Counted from the first letter of the stretch, positions 38,380-51,399 are shown. The stretch is 64,000 nucleotides of DNA from Sipunculus nudus (GCA_026874595.1 CM049315.1:2856501-2920500); one strand, 5' to 3'. Notes: a model not told the origin generated them from the letters alone. Translations and numbers: made by a program.

Positions 38380-39990
38380 CATATTAATTTATTAACTCCA
38401 AGGCTTTTTTTTGTCTGAGCAAGATGAAAAGCAGCTTATTACAATACTTCCACCTCGCCTGCCTTAAGTATCCGCGGACCTCGTATATAAGAAATCAACA
38501 GCTGGCTTATGTGACATCTCTCTGTTTCTTTATCTGAGCCTATGATGTACTCCATCCGTGTATTACAACCAAATTGCGGGCGATAATTAACTGTGTTTTC
38601 TTAAGGTAAATCAAGTCGTACTATACCAGAGAGGATGTGCTACGGAAGGACGGAAATTTATTGGGGCCGAAAACGTGGCGAGGATGACTTTTTCAAAGCT
38701 GTATATCCTTGCCGAAAAATTGTGGCCACTCGGGCCAAGTCGGCATGCGCCTGAAATCGACAACCCCTCTGCATTCCAGAGGCGGTGAAAGGAACACGGC
38801 GGTGACGACATATTTCAGGATGTTCATTTCAAATGGATCGCGGCTCATCACCGCTTGGCTGCTTTTTTAGTTCCCTGAGCCTGCGAATCCGGCTACAGAA
38901 ATAATAACTATCTGAGTTATGAGTTTGTAAATCTGAATGGAAAATGTCTGAATTTGAAGAAACTCCGTCGTAATGAGCCCCATAGAACCGTCAGTTTGGC
39001 GTTTTATTGCACAATGAATCATGTTTAGGAGGATGGCCATCACTCGGCGAGATGGTTTGTGGGGTTGTAAATCAGTGGGGTCTTACTGGTGCCTAGTACT
39101 CCATTCTACTACAAAAGAACAGCACGATTTATTTAGATCCATCGCCTCCAAAACTGCATTTAGGAAGCCATTAAAAAGGGCATATTGAGTTGTGATCAGG
39201 CAGTGAGTTCTCGCTGGATTATTAGGGATATTAATTGCGGGGAGAGCACAAATTGTTGTTGGGCCCCACAACAACGCTGGATACATAAAAGGCTAAAGCG
39301 GATTGCTTTTTCTTAGATTGGAATACTAAAGCATTCAGCACTTCCGTAAATCAGGCCGTTTATGAAATAGAATACGGCCTCTTCAATGATATCCCACGTC
39401 CTTACAGAGGGCCCTATATAACGGCACAGTGCCCGCGAGTTTCTCTCCTGTTAATTATGATAGCGTCGTGACTCTCTCTTTGTACGGCTGGGTTCACCAG
39501 GGTTTGTACAATAATCATTATGACAAACGCGTCATTTACTTAAAATATCACTAGGACGCCGTCTGCTTCCCCTGCAATAATATAATGAATGCCTCAGCGT
39601 GGGAGATGTATATGCCGACAGGGCCAGGGTTATGCAATAATAATTATAACAAGTGTCGGCATCACCCGTATCAGAGTGAACCAAAAATACAATGGCGCTT
39701 CCTTTAGGTCAGTGGGTTTTATTCGTTTAACGTTGTACCTCCTTTCAGCTTATGCAGCCAGCAATCACAGCGGCCGCTCAGATCTGTAAGACTTCTGTGG
39801 CCTTCTGTAAGACTTCTATAGTTTTAACTTTGTACTCGGAGACCAAGCCGTTTTTATTTTTCTCCCGATGTATCCCTTTTTAGCCTCGCAGAATAATCTA
39901 CAGGCCGACCTTGTTGACGCAGCCGAAACAATGAACGCTTGTTGGGTTTATATATTTGACAAACAAACGAGGCCCTTTGCGCTAATTTAG
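38380..39990. promoter_or_regulatory. Candidate regulatory block
   Basis: The longest unbroken unique stretch of the 11.8-kb intron. No exon fits the dac phase. Function is inferred from composition. Confidence 0.3.
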
Positions 39991-40132
39991 TGACCGAAAT
40001 AGACAAGATCGTGAACACCCATTGCTTGCCTTAGCCGAAATATGTTTCACGCATATACAACAAGGAGATTTATATATGATCATTTCTTCTCATTTAACAG
40101 GCTTATAAAGTAAATGAATAGCGACTGCAGAA

Positions 40133-40135
<3 letters not shown>

Positions 40136-40206
<71 letters not shown>
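40136..40206. repeat. (TA)n microsatellite
   Basis: TA run of about 70 bases just before the 64-bp satellite. Confidence 0.95.
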
Positions 40207-40208
<2 letters not shown>

Positions 40209-40239
40209 CCGAATGCGAGTTTAAACTTATCAAGTTTCA

Positions 40240-40606
40240 ACTTATCAAGGACTTGAGTGCTATGAACTGAAAGATCGATCATTGCAAGATGAAGGTATAC
40301 GATTATCGATCACTCTGGTAACTAAAGGTAAGAATCAGCGAAACAAGATTCCGTACGATTATTAATGGCTCTGGTATCTGAAGCTGAGAATCAGTATCTG
40401 AAGCTGAAGAATATCGATAAGATTATCTATATATGGCTCTGGTATCTGAAGCTGAGAATCAGTATCTGAAGCTGAAGAGTATCGATAAGATTATCTATGG
40501 CTCTGGCATGTGAAGCTGAGAATCAGTATCTGAAGCTGAAAAGTATCGATAAGATTATCTATATATGGCTCTGGTATCTGAAGCTGAGAATCAGTATCTG
40601 AAGCTA
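40240..40606. repeat. 64-bp satellite, left part
   Basis: About five imperfect units of TATCTGAAGCTGAGAATCAG, then TATCTGAAGCTGAAGAGTAT and CGATAAGATTATCTATGGCT + CTGG. The TATCTGAAGCTGA block is itself duplicated within each unit. It is interrupted by the element at about 40607-42353. Confidence 0.9.
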
Positions 40607-42353
40607 ACTAGACATTTCTTGGCACCGCAGGTGCCAGAGTATCCCCAGACATAGTAGCCCCCCCCCCCCCCTTTAAGAATAGACCCCCATTTTTAGCAGC
40701 ATATACTGACACTTGGCATATTTATTGTTTCATCCATCTAACAATCCACAATCTTGTTGAAGATGTTGGTCCTGTGACCTTGATCTTTTTAAAGATGTGT
40801 CCTGTGACCTTGACCTTTGAACTCATGACCCCAAAATCAATTCGGGTCTTGCTTTTCCAATAGGACATATGCATGTCAAGTTTGAAATCTATACATCAAT
40901 AAAGCAGGAATTATCATCCAGAAACTAATTTTTGGACAGATGGCTCTTGTGACCTTCACCTTTGACCTTGTGATCTCAAAATTGATAGTGTTCTTCCTCT
41001 CTTGGCAGGAGAACTATATGTGCAAGATGAAAGATCTGAGATGAAATGTTTGGCTGAAAATGCATCCACATCTTTTTAAAGATGTGTCCTGTGACCTTGA
41101 CCCTTGACCTCATGACCCCAAAATCAATTCGGGTCTTGCTTTTCCAATGGGTCAAATACAAGTCAAGTTTGAAATCCATACATCAATAAAAGAAGAAAAA
41201 TATCATCCAGAAACTAATTTTTGGACAGATGGCTCCTGTGACCTTCACCTTTGACCTTGTGACCTCAAAATTGATAGGGGTCTTCGACCCTTGGCAGGTA
41301 AACTATATGTGCAAGATGAAAGATCTGAGATGAATTGTTTGGCTGAAAATGCATCAACAATCTTTTTAAAGAGGTTTCCTGTGACCTTGACCTTTGACCT
41401 CATGACCCCAAAACCAATTCGGGTCTTGCTTTTCCAATGGGTCAAATACAAGTCAAGTTTGAAATCCATACATCAATAAAAGAAGGAATTATCATCCAGA
41501 AACTAATTTTTGGACATATAACTCCTGTGGCCTTGACCTTTGACCTTGTGACCCCAAAATTTATATGGATCATCCACTATTGGCAAGTTAGCTATATATT
41601 CAAGATGGAAGACCTAGGATGAAAGTTTGGCTTAAAATGCATCCACAGTATCTTTTAAAATGCCAGTCCATTGACCTTGACCTTTGACCTCATGACCCTA
41701 GAACCTATAGGGTTCTTACTTTAGTGGTTGGCCATACAAAATTCATGTTTGAAATCCATATGGCTATCAACACTGGAGATATCATAAGAGGTGTGTGATT
41801 TTCACCATATATGGCAATATTCAAGGTCAAGGCCACTATCATAGGAAAGGTCATGACCCCAATTTTAATAAACATCATCCCATAACCCATACCTATGTAT
41901 ATGCATAATATAAAAGAAATCTGTCCATTAGTTTTTTACTTATAATGCCCACAGTACTGTAAGGTGGCAATTTTGGGGGTATTAAACGGCACGAAAACAA
42001 GTAAAGAATAATAGGTGGCACCACCAGTTTCTGGAACATGAAAACCCTATCCATGATCTTCCATCATATTGATTTTGGGATAAATCCATGCAAGATTTCT
42101 TGAGATATTAAAGAATTTGTGTGATTTTCCCCAAAATTGGACCTATTCAAGGTCAAGGACACTCTCCTAGTTAAGGTCATGACCTCGTTTTAACTAGGCG
42201 TCGTCCTCTTACCCATATCTATACATATACCAAGTTTGGTAAAGTTCCGTGAAATATTTTGGGTTATCGCGCCAACAAGATTTATATGCGGCGGCGGCGG
42301 CGGCGAGACCGGTATGAAAACATAGTATCCCCCGACTTTGTCTGGGGATACAA
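40607..42353. mobile_element. Non-autonomous DNA element with inverted ends, inserted in the satellite
   Basis: The left side has GTATCCCCAGACATAGT (from 40637) and the right end reads, in reverse complement, GTATCCCCAGACAAAGT, giving an inverted repeat of about 17 bp. The body has about three tandem units of 287-290 bp (repeat points 40784, 41071, 41361, 41651), each with clusters of TGACCTTTGACC-like sequence. A GGC run lies near the right end (42291-42304). No transposase frame is present. The outer limits are set by where the satellite stops and resumes. The extra 30 bp before the left repeat may belong to it or to another insertion. No clear target duplication is seen. Confidence 0.75.
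40783..41936. repeat. Internal 290-bp tandem units of the element
   Basis: The landmark TCTTTTTAAA recurs at 40784, 41071 and 41361, with a variant at 41651. Each unit has two TGACCTTTGACC-type clusters separated by CCAGAAACTAATTTTTGGAC. Minus-strand frames starting MDFKLDLYLTHWKSKTRI occur in two units and are repeat by-products. Confidence 0.85.
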
Positions 42354-42925
42354 TGAGTATCGATAAGATTATCTATGGCTCTGGTATCTGAAGCTGAGAA
42401 TCAGTATCTGAAGCTGAAGAGTATCGATAAGATTATCTATGGCTCTGGTATCTGAAGCTGAGAATCAGTATCTGAAGCTGAGTATCGATAAGATTATCTA
42501 TGGCTCTGTTATCTGAAGCTGAGAATCAGTATCTGAAGCTGAAGAGAATCGATAAGATTATCTATGGCTCTGGTATCTGAAGCTGAGAATCAGTATCTGA
42601 AGCTGAAGAGTATCGATAAGATTATCTATGGCTCTGGTATCTGAAGCTGAGAATCAGTATCTGAAGCTGAAGAGGATCGATAAGATTATCTATGGCTCTG
42701 GTATCAGAAGCTGAGAATCAGTATCTGAAGCTGAAGAGTATCGATAAGATTATCTATATATGGCTCTGGTATCTAGAGCTGAGAATCAGTATCTGAAGCT
42801 GAAGAGTATCGATAAGATTCTATGGCTCTGGTATGAAGTTAACAATAAGATTAACATTAATCGATACATTATCGATGGCTCAGGTATATCTGAAGCTGAG
42901 AATCAGTGTGAATGGTATCGATTCG
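42354..42925. repeat. 64-bp satellite, right part
   Basis: About eight units of the same satellite as on the other side of the inserted element. It resumes at AGTATCGATAAG right after the element's terminal repeat. Units near 42840 onwards decay. Confidence 0.9.
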
Positions 42926-43322
42926 ATTACTGATCGCTCTTTCTGGAATCGATATCATAAGTAAACACAATTTGTAGTGACTGTTTCGGCAAGCTAATAG
43001 AATATCCTTGAAAAACAAAAATGATGTAAAATACATTGATTTTGAAAGTATCATAGGAAATTCCAAGGCAAATCAAATAGATTTGAAACATAAAGCCTTT
43101 TGTGAACTCCACCAAGACGACGCGTCATTGTGTGGTTATTTTAAAATAACGTTTAAGAATGTGATAGATTAAAGAGTCAAAAGGTTGAAAATATTTAAAC
43201 TTAAGTGAACCCAACCCATTTGAAAAAAAAAAAATAATGCTTAGACCTCTTTAGATGTGTTTGAGGTACTAAAACTGTCAATCGCCGCAAGGTTGCGGAG
43301 ATATTATCTATGCGGCACTTAC

Positions 43323-43441
43323 CGTGCATGTGGGCGAATGCGAAGTCCCCATTTTCAAGTCGACTTTTCTTTAACTTTTCAAGTGTGTCTGGTGTGGCGG
43401 TTATAGAGGTGCTTCGCTTTGGTGGACGGCCCGGACGGGCG
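43323..43441 (-). CDS. dac: dachshund exon: RPGRPPKR linker after the Ski/Sno/Dac domain
   Basis: On the minus strand a pyrimidine-rich stretch ending TTTACAG precedes base 43441, and CACG|GTAAGT ends the exon at 43323. The 119 bp hold one base completing a split codon, 39 codons (ARPGRPPKRSTSITATPDTL, then EKLKKSRLENGDFAFAHMH) and one base of the next codon. In DACH proteins RPGRPPKR sits directly after the DACHbox-N domain and is a basic, AT-hook-like stretch, so this exon marks the end of the DNA-binding/Ski-like module. The short Lys/Arg/Glu stretch that follows is less conserved. The last base G plus AT of the next exon makes Asp. The entering phase is 2, so the missing upstream exon must end two bases into a codon. 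A reading-frame scan upstream to 64000 did not reveal it. Confidence 0.92.
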
Positions 43442-44339
43442 CTGTAAACAAACAAAGGAAAGTTAGTACAGGTATATTTATAAGTATCCATAAAACAAAC
43501 TACATCTTATATAGCTGGCACCAATCAGGAATTCACAGATTTGTTCTAATCTCTTTATGGTTTTAATACGTAAACCGGTCTCTCCTCCAATTTAAGATTC
43601 CTCAGAATCTGTGATAGTTTGGCTGTATATATGTTTGTTGTATGTCCGCAGGATCGGCTCATTGATGTTTCATCATTCCAATGTAAATACAGTTAAACTC
43701 CCCTTAAACAGTCACCATCGAGGCTCTCGGTGGTTGTATATATTTAGTGTTATTTTAAGGGGGTGGTAATTATGTAAGGTTTTTTTTCATATACACTAGC
43801 ACAAATATAAATATTAATATAAACAGTGATATATATACATATATAAATAAATAAATAATATAAATATAAATAAATAAACATTTTTATTTGTTCTGGAATG
43901 CACTAATGGTGTACGCACTAAGTCAAAAGTTGACAAGATCCTGGCAGATTTATGATAGCAGTGTCCTAAATACTAACCACTGAATGCCAAATATACATAA
44001 AAGAAATATATGTGCGTCCTCGGATAAGAGGGACAAGTGTAAAATATTGAAACAGAGACGGCGGAAGGTCAGGGGTCAGAATGTTTGCATTTGGGGAGTT
44101 AGAGAAATGAAAAATTTACGAGACTGATATTATTGATCGCATGTGAAGGGACATTTGCTTAGCGACTAAGAAATGCGTGTTCAAATAGATCCAGCCCACT
44201 TCAATAAGCTCTAAATCTTTGAGCAGTCCTACTGATGAACAGATAAGCACAGCCCCGCTAACTGTGAGCATACAACTCATAAAACATACTTCCATTTTTA
44301 AACAGGTTACCGAGCAAGAGGTGTCAAAATCCCTTCCCT

Positions 44340-45290
44340 CCAATCTTTAGCGCCATAATTTATTCCCGTGTTCAGATCTAGATATCCCAATGTGCTCCGC
44401 GATGCGATGTCTGTAATGACACTCCTGTAAGTCAAAAGGCATGTACCGCTATAGCGAGACGTAATCTCCACTCGGCCATTCCAACAGAAATATGTTTCGC
44501 AACCTTTGATCGCAGAAGCAAAACATGGCGCATGAAACGCACCGGGTCATAGGGGGCCGGCTTTGTTGAAATAGACAACATTAAATACGACAATGGGAGT
44601 GATAAATAAGCAAGCATAAAGATATTACAAGCCCAAATTATCGGTGTAATCATATTTCTTTCCATGCGGGCTTGATAGGCGTCGAATAATAGAACTGGCG
44701 CGGTGCTTGTCAAGGGGGAACGCGGCTTATCTGAACAAATAGAAGGCTGGATATTACAATCTTAGAAGTCGGCAAATCTCATCACCAATAACACCAGGGG
44801 TCGAAGCCTGCTTTATCGAAATCTACAAGCGCAACTGTCTCGGGCGGCATTCCAAGCCTTGCCAATATCACTTGTTCAATTTCATGCGCCCCGCTCTAAG
44901 CACTTGTGTTTTACCGACGTGCATTTATGGTTAGTATATCGGAGTGTAGATTTGGCTTCTCTACCGGGAAGGGTGACTTGGGGTCTGACAAATAATCTTT
45001 TCCACCAGCGGAGATGACATAACAGCGGCGAACTCCTCTGCTATATAACCCAGACATGTCCCGCCTTTTAATATATTACCGTACCTTCCCGTAAAAACAT
45101 GCGCTGGGGTAACGGGTTTTTTTGCGTCATTATTTCACTGAATTCAATAGTTTCAGAGGGCAACAATTCAAACTGAATATATATATTTTTTGTTACACCT
45201 CAAAGATTCCTTTTCCCCGCAGAATCCCTGTTCCTAAATAATATACATATACAACGAAATTTGTGTATAGGTGTACTTGTCTGTGTGTAT

Positions 45291-45342
<52 letters not shown>

Positions 45343-46960
45343 GAGGGAAAGAAAGAGAGGGGCTTGGGAAGACACTGGCCAGCAATCATTTACTATATAT
45401 ACACCAATTTCTATACCATTGACTTTCCTCTGCACAGATCAACAAATGCGATTGAAATCCATGATATACATTGCTATTGTATTTCTTTCCAGCGAACTAA
45501 TATTTAACAGATATACATAAAATTGACATGAAATTAGAGGGTTAATTACTCTCGACATAGTAAAAGTCAATTATAGGGTTGGATCGATTAATAATAAAAA
45601 GTATATATGGTATTTAATACCTCCATTGTCCAATGGATAAATACTTCAAGTTTATAACAATATTTTGCAACAATACAAAATAATTAAGTAAACTTAAAAT
45701 TTTATTAAAGAATAAACTTATTTATTTTATTTTTAATGAATGTTTTTTTGTGTATATTAATAAAGATGCATGTCATAGATAGAGATTTTGTCATGTCTCT
45801 GAGTAGCCAAAATGAAAAGTAAAGCCTACGATGTAACAGTCTGTATTTTTCAGGAATGGTACATTAAGAACGAGCCTTACTCCCCTGCTTTGAATCTTGC
45901 CAGAGAAGCTGTTGATCTATGCCTCAGGCTGTCTATTTCTGGAGTTGGAACAAATTGTCCTTCCACACAGGGCAAAGGGCCAAACAAAAGGAATCTAATA
46001 ACAATTAGGGGGCATTTACGCTTCTTGACGAGATAAAACAGGACTAAGACAGTTGCAGTGTTATGAGCGACACTATCAATTGAGCGCAAATTGCACTTAG
46101 TCAGCGTGAATTCAATAAATCTGGCGATAGGAGGCCCCAGTGAAAGGCCTAAGTGTTTTTGCCGTTTGCGTGAAATACTAGAAACGGCCGATCCATCAAG
46201 CGTGAAACAGTCGAAAGCCGGCCAGGTGATAGCTTTCTCACTTACTTCATCACAGGGGCAGTCAGCGATCGACGCCTCGCTATTCAACTGGCGTGTCCCC
46301 AGCGCCGCGGTCTGAGACCACTGTCCATGTATCACACGCACACTAAGGTAAAAAATGATCGATACCATTGCGGATTCAGCTCAATAAGAACCCGCCATCA
46401 CCCCGAGTCTTGCCTCACAGCCCTCCGCACCTGGGAAAGACAAACATTTCGGGGTACACGGGCATTCAGCGTCGCACTTAGGCTTTCTCTAGGATTTCCG
46501 GGAATCCACACGAGAAGTTGATGCGGTTGAAACACATTCACTAGACAGTTGTCACGAAGTGTTCACAATAAACACTTCACTCTGCTTCTTACACTAAATG
46601 CCCCGCGCTCTTTATAAAGCGGCCGCCACTTTATCCTCTATTATCATCCGCGGTTGGGATTCACAAGAAACACTGGTTATGCCTATTGCTTCTGCCGGCC
46701 AAGTGAGTCTGTCAAAATTGGCATGACAGCGTATCGATGTATCTTTTGTTGAATGGGACCAGTCGCTTAAACCGAAACCCAACTATTTGCCCCAGAGCCA
46801 TTTGCAATATAATTATAGAAACCCTTACAATGGTTGACTCACAGAAACGCATTTTCTGAGGACCGCCGGGAGAAATGGCTTTCTGCGGTACCGACTTCAT
46901 GTCACATGCCATGCATTATCTTTGTGAAGCCACTTCCACAAGAAACGGCAGGATTTGAGA
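44340..46960. promoter_or_regulatory. Candidate regulatory cluster
   Basis: Two unique balanced blocks (about 44340-45110 and 45790-46960) flank a (GA)n and AT-rich interval in the large upstream intron. A 163-codon minus frame at 45877-46368 has no recognised domain. Confidence 0.3.
45291..45339. repeat. (GA)n microsatellite
   Basis: GA run of about 24 units, purine-only strand. Confidence 0.95.
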
Positions 46961-47850
46961 GAAAGTCCAATATTTGTGTTTCAACCATTAAGCCCTAAAT
47001 GTCCCATTATAACCGCTACTTAAGAAACATGTTTGATTTCTTGAGTCATATAATACTGGTTTCCTACATATCAAATAGTAGTCAATACTGGATAAGCACT
47101 TGTTCATGTTCAGAACACAAAATAACACAAACATCAAATGCCTACAAAAACACAGTCTTGGGACAAGCTCGATGCATGCAGGGGTTTTGTATTTCTTTTT
47201 GACAGCGTATTTTGGAAGGAGCATTTTAGCTAAATGAATTACCCTTAATTTTAATCGAATTTTTATTATAATTGTGTTAGTTTATAGGTGCAGGCCTGTG
47301 TCGTAAATAAGAAATAGAATGTTCAAGCCATGCAGCTCATGCAAAGTTGTTAACTTAATTTGCATTTACCTATTACATACGTTTCAGTCATATATTTAAC
47401 TATAAAAAAAAATAAATATTTAACTGCATACTTAAACTTAAAGTGAGTTTTAAAATAAATAAAAATAGCGTCAGTCATGCAAGTGTACTTAAGCTATAGT
47501 TGTCATTTTGAAAATCATTCATACAAGAAGGGGCACACATTTATATTTCAGCAGGAATAATGAAGAGATATGAATTTCCCCCTAACATTCTTGCAGGATT
47601 TCGTCTCAGATCAGTAACACAATATTTCCAAATCCTATAACGAATTATGTTTATACAATGTAATGTTAATTTTTAAGCTAATGTGTATTGGACAAATTTG
47701 TACCAAAAGTTATTTTTACAGGCGAGAAAAAATATATATGGTTTCTCATATACATGTTTAATGAATGACTTTAAACAATTTTAATTTTTAACGAAATCAG
47801 GGAAAATGTTCTAGACACAGGATAATTAATTCATGTCTGAATTACTAGTT

Positions 47851-47852
<2 letters not shown>

Positions 47853-47905
<53 letters not shown>
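47853..47905. repeat. (TA)n microsatellite
   Basis: TA run with TTAATTCATG-like sequence on both sides. Confidence 0.95.
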
Positions 47906-47908
<3 letters not shown>

Positions 47909-49462
47909 TTCATGCAATTATCTATTAATTAACTTTTTTAATGAACAGGATGAATGAGATTGTGTAATCATATTCGGTACTTTTTTACTCAACTCCCTTA
48001 TATAAATATACATTAGTATATAAAATTAGGAAAAAAAGATAATTATAATTGTATTTTTAAGAGGTAAAACTTTATAATATAGATAGGCGCATGTGGATGC
48101 TTCACGTGCTTGTCAGTGCATCGGGGATTCAACTTCCAAATTTATAGTTCTGCGTGTGATGAATATATACTAGTATCATATTAAGATTTGGATATGTAAT
48201 TAGCCTAGGACAAGAGACCAGCTATATATGGCCGATATCATTTTATGTAAGAGTCCGCCCATCCCGCTCGCCCGTGGTGGAGTTTCGTGGGGAGGTTGGG
48301 TCTGCCATGACAACCTCGGCTCGAGTCTCATTTGATCTTGGTTAACTTGAGGCTGCGCAGACACGCAGCTCAAATAATTCAAGTGGCTACACTTGAGCTA
48401 AATATCAAACTGAATTGATTGAGTTTGCCGCGGAGTTTCCAAGAGGCTTAGCGTCACTGGCTGAAGACCTGACCCCTACCCAAGAGCCGGTTTAAACCTT
48501 TGTTGACCACTTATTTTTCTCCAACTGTCCATAAGACGGCTGAATTTAAATCAAAGGACATGGACAAAAGAGGCTTAGAGTATTTATAAAGCATTTGCGG
48601 AGCCCAGAGGGCGCGGTCTTTATTAACCCCCGTTCTCTATATATGTCTTAAGTCAATGCTGAAACCGACTCGTGACATGTGGTCAACACAGTAACGGTCT
48701 GGGCAAATACGCGGTGTTGTAGCGCACGTCAGCGTTTACCTGTGTATAAATACTTTGTTGACACAGCGCTAAGTGACCGCGCACCAGCAAGTCGAGTGCT
48801 CTATAATAATTTGTTAAATCAAATTAACTGACATCTACACGGATTTTTCTAAAGACTGTTTGGGATTGACGGTGACATAACTAGTCAAGTCTGTCTTTAT
48901 GCTGTTTAAACGCAAACATTTGCTCGCTAACCCGCTGTGCTTAAGGAGGGCGGCTTCAAGCTCAAATAACCGCTAAGTTCATTATCCATGACTCCGCTAT
49001 GCAATTCCGATAAGTCAAAATAATGTAAATTGGACTGATCCCCGTTTCTGTTTGATGTTTGTAGAAAGTGTTAAACTAAGGAAAGTAGATTGGTTTTGTT
49101 TGTTTGGCGCTTGGAGCCGTCCTCTTTTCTCAGGTATGCAGTAATTACCAGGCTTGTCGCTCCGTGAAACTTACACCTGAAGAATGTGAACTACATGTGG
49201 CTTGTCGCACCACGTGACCCAATGATCGATTTCACAAAACCAGCCCAGTGTAACTTTTTATATAACATACTTATAATGCCCTTATATGTTACAGACATAT
49301 TTGTGTGTGCGATCGTTTTTACGTCTGTGTAAACCTTCATTTGTAACATGAATGTTTGTTATATTATTATAAGTAAAACTAAATATATATTATGAAAGAT
49401 AAAAAATGTGCATATATGTGGCAAACCATATCCTTGAACACGATATATCTTTGAAAACCATG

Positions 49463-49481
49463 CATTATACGCAATATATAT

Positions 49482-49523
<42 letters not shown>

Positions 49524-49534
49524 TGCGTATAATG
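49463..49534. repeat. (TA)n inside a perfect 14-bp inverted repeat
   Basis: CATTATACGCAATA (49463-49476) and its exact reverse complement (49521-49534) bracket a TA-rich core. Confidence 0.9.
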
Positions 49535-49613
49535 TAAAATAAATTCAGTTTTTGGGTTAGCCAATATTTTACATCTAGGAGTATCGATGCAGAGAGCTTT
49601 TAAAAAATGGGGT

Positions 49614-49617
<4 letters not shown>

Positions 49618-49661
<44 letters not shown>
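49618..49661. repeat. (TA)n microsatellite
   Basis: TA run of about 44 bases. Confidence 0.95.
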
Positions 49662-49668
<7 letters not shown>

Positions 49669-51397
49669 TACATAATAAAATAATAGCATTATTGTATAGT
49701 ATTGCTTTTATTTCTATAATAATTTAACGGTAATCTATTTTACATAAGAGAACGGTTTTATTCGTATTTAACTAAAAACACCAAAACCAATGTGCAATAT
49801 TTCAGTAAAACTATAGTTTTCTCAATCCTATGTTAATAGCCAATTATAATTAATTATAACTGTTTGAGTAAAGTTGTATGTGCGTGACGATCTTGCGTGT
49901 TGTCGGTGCGTGCGTGTTTTTATGGATTGTCATTTTTCGGCTTGGCACATGATGCGCGTGATAAGGTGTGATGATGCGCGCCCAGCCTTAAAAGACACAA
50001 GAAGCGATTCTCCTGTGCCGTCAGACAAAACAGAAGTTGGAATTAGCCTCAAGCGGGTGTCTCTTGGGTATTTGTGAACATTAGAACGAAAGCTGGTGAA
50101 TTAATTAGTAGTCAGAGAGCAGAATGTACGGGCGTTAGACGGCGGCCCCGGAGCGCTGAGACATGCAGTCATCCCTCTATCTACTAGTGCGGTTATGGCC
50201 GTTTGTTTGGAACACCCCATTCAATGGTTACTACAGTCAATTTGAATACAGGTGCGCTGTGGAGAAACATAAACGCAGCCTGACTGAAATTTAAGTAATT
50301 TGCAGTGAATAGAAAATGTCTCAAGTCGGGGCATTCACAATCACTCGGTGGAAAATCAGGCTTTTGCCAGTGGCCGCGGAGAGCAGATGCGAGCAGGAGA
50401 CATTGAGGGACAAGCAGATGAGAGCGACTCGGCTTTTTGACGGGGCGGGGCCAGCGACTAATAACGATGTTGTGTATATTGTCTCCTTTACTTTCCTTTA
50501 TGGAACCCCCTGGCGTTAAATGTTGCCAAACCTTTCTCAACATAAAGGCCACCTATTGTTACCTTTGAATTCACAGTCCCTTTCGTTCATGTGCTCCCCA
50601 GCGCGCACCCCTGGACTCACAAAACGCAAATTTAATTAATGGGGTTGATGATAATTTGCTAGTCTTAGGTATTGTGTGAGCTGAACACATACATTATCGC
50701 CTGTCGCCCAGCGCTTTCTTTAAATCATGTAGAAATTGGAATTTAAAGAGCCTCTGTCTTTGAGCGAAGACTGACAAGATTAGTTTTCATCAGGAAAGTC
50801 CTTTTGGCTAACATCAAAGAAACCGACAAGGAAATGGATTAGGTGTTCGCCCGCGTGTTAGTTTCAACTGATCGCGCTTGTCGATTTCGCAATAATGCAG
50901 CCTGTCGTGGAGTTGCCTCAAAGTCTTACTACAAATTTACGATCGTTGAATAATTAATTCAAATGCGTGTCAGTTGATACGGAGGCAAAAAATCCCACGG
51001 AACACGTAGAGAGACGCAACCCCGCTCCTCGACTTTGTGTTCGAAATTGAATTACTGAACCGTGAGACCGCTGAAATTTATACATAAATCATTGACACTT
51101 GGGATTGAGGTCCAAAGTCACACTTAAACAAACAAATCGTTACAGATATGTATAAAACAGAGTTTAATGGATCAGGGTACTTTTCATCAGTACATAATGA
51201 CATTTTAATGGCCGGAGTTGGTGTACAGAGAGAATCTTTGAGTTCCAGGGATAATTTGAATGATTGGTGCACATAACTTAATTTTGATTGATGCAAAAGA
51301 ATCATTTAAGGATGGAAATGTGAAAAAATATGCGATTCCCCCCCCCCAACTCCCTCTCTCTCTATATATGTTTATATACATTATTATATATACAGAC

Positions 51398-51399
<2 letters not shown>

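Larger units (their letters stand above)
31557..43322 (-). other. dac intron, 11.8 kb, with repeats and regulatory candidates
   Basis: The first part contains repeat-derived DNA (about 32290-33000). Unique balanced blocks lie at about 33690-34640, 35260-35560, 36780-37720 and 38380-39990. Between them are (CT)n, several (TA)n tracts, and a tract of GTAT/GTTT and CAGA repeats at 38090-38220. The 64-bp satellite with its inserted element covers 40230-42920. No exon is supported. Confidence 0.7.
8787..43441 (-). other. dac: dachshund (dac/DACH) gene, internal to 3' coding part, seven exons
   Basis: Seven minus-strand exons join in frame into one protein of about 318 residues. From established knowledge, Dachshund proteins are nuclear transcriptional cofactors of the Ski/Sno/Dac family that act with Eya and Six proteins in eye, limb and nervous-system development. 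The match rests on the RPGRPPKR linker and on the DACHbox-C block (SIETLLMNIQGLLKVA, then QKRLKKERKARRKLQ), which closely follows vertebrate DACH1/2 as I recall it. Intron phases are 1, 2, 1, 1, 1, 1 in transcript order, with phase 2 entering the first exon seen and phase 1 leaving the last. The DACHbox-N (Ski/Sno) exons and start codon were not found and probably lie beyond 64000. The stop-bearing exon is not identified. Span limits are those of the supported exons only, not of the gene. Confidence 0.93.
48190..51080. promoter_or_regulatory. Candidate regulatory cluster
   Basis: Unique balanced blocks at about 48190-49260 and 49860-51080 are separated by TA-rich repeats. No dac-like exon was seen. 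Function is inferred. Confidence 0.3.

Noticed and set aside
40976-41469. Two similar minus frames MDFKLDLYLTHWKSKTRI
   Set aside because: They recur because of the 290-bp units of the transposable element. No transposase or other domain is present.
45877-46368. A 163-codon minus-strand open frame
   Set aside because: No recognised domain, no phase fit with dac, overlapping plus-strand open frames, and sequence character of the surrounding non-coding block.
49180-49215. CTGAAGA followed by GTGAAC as another hammerhead
   Set aside because: There is no GAAA after a stem II and no stem I pairing.
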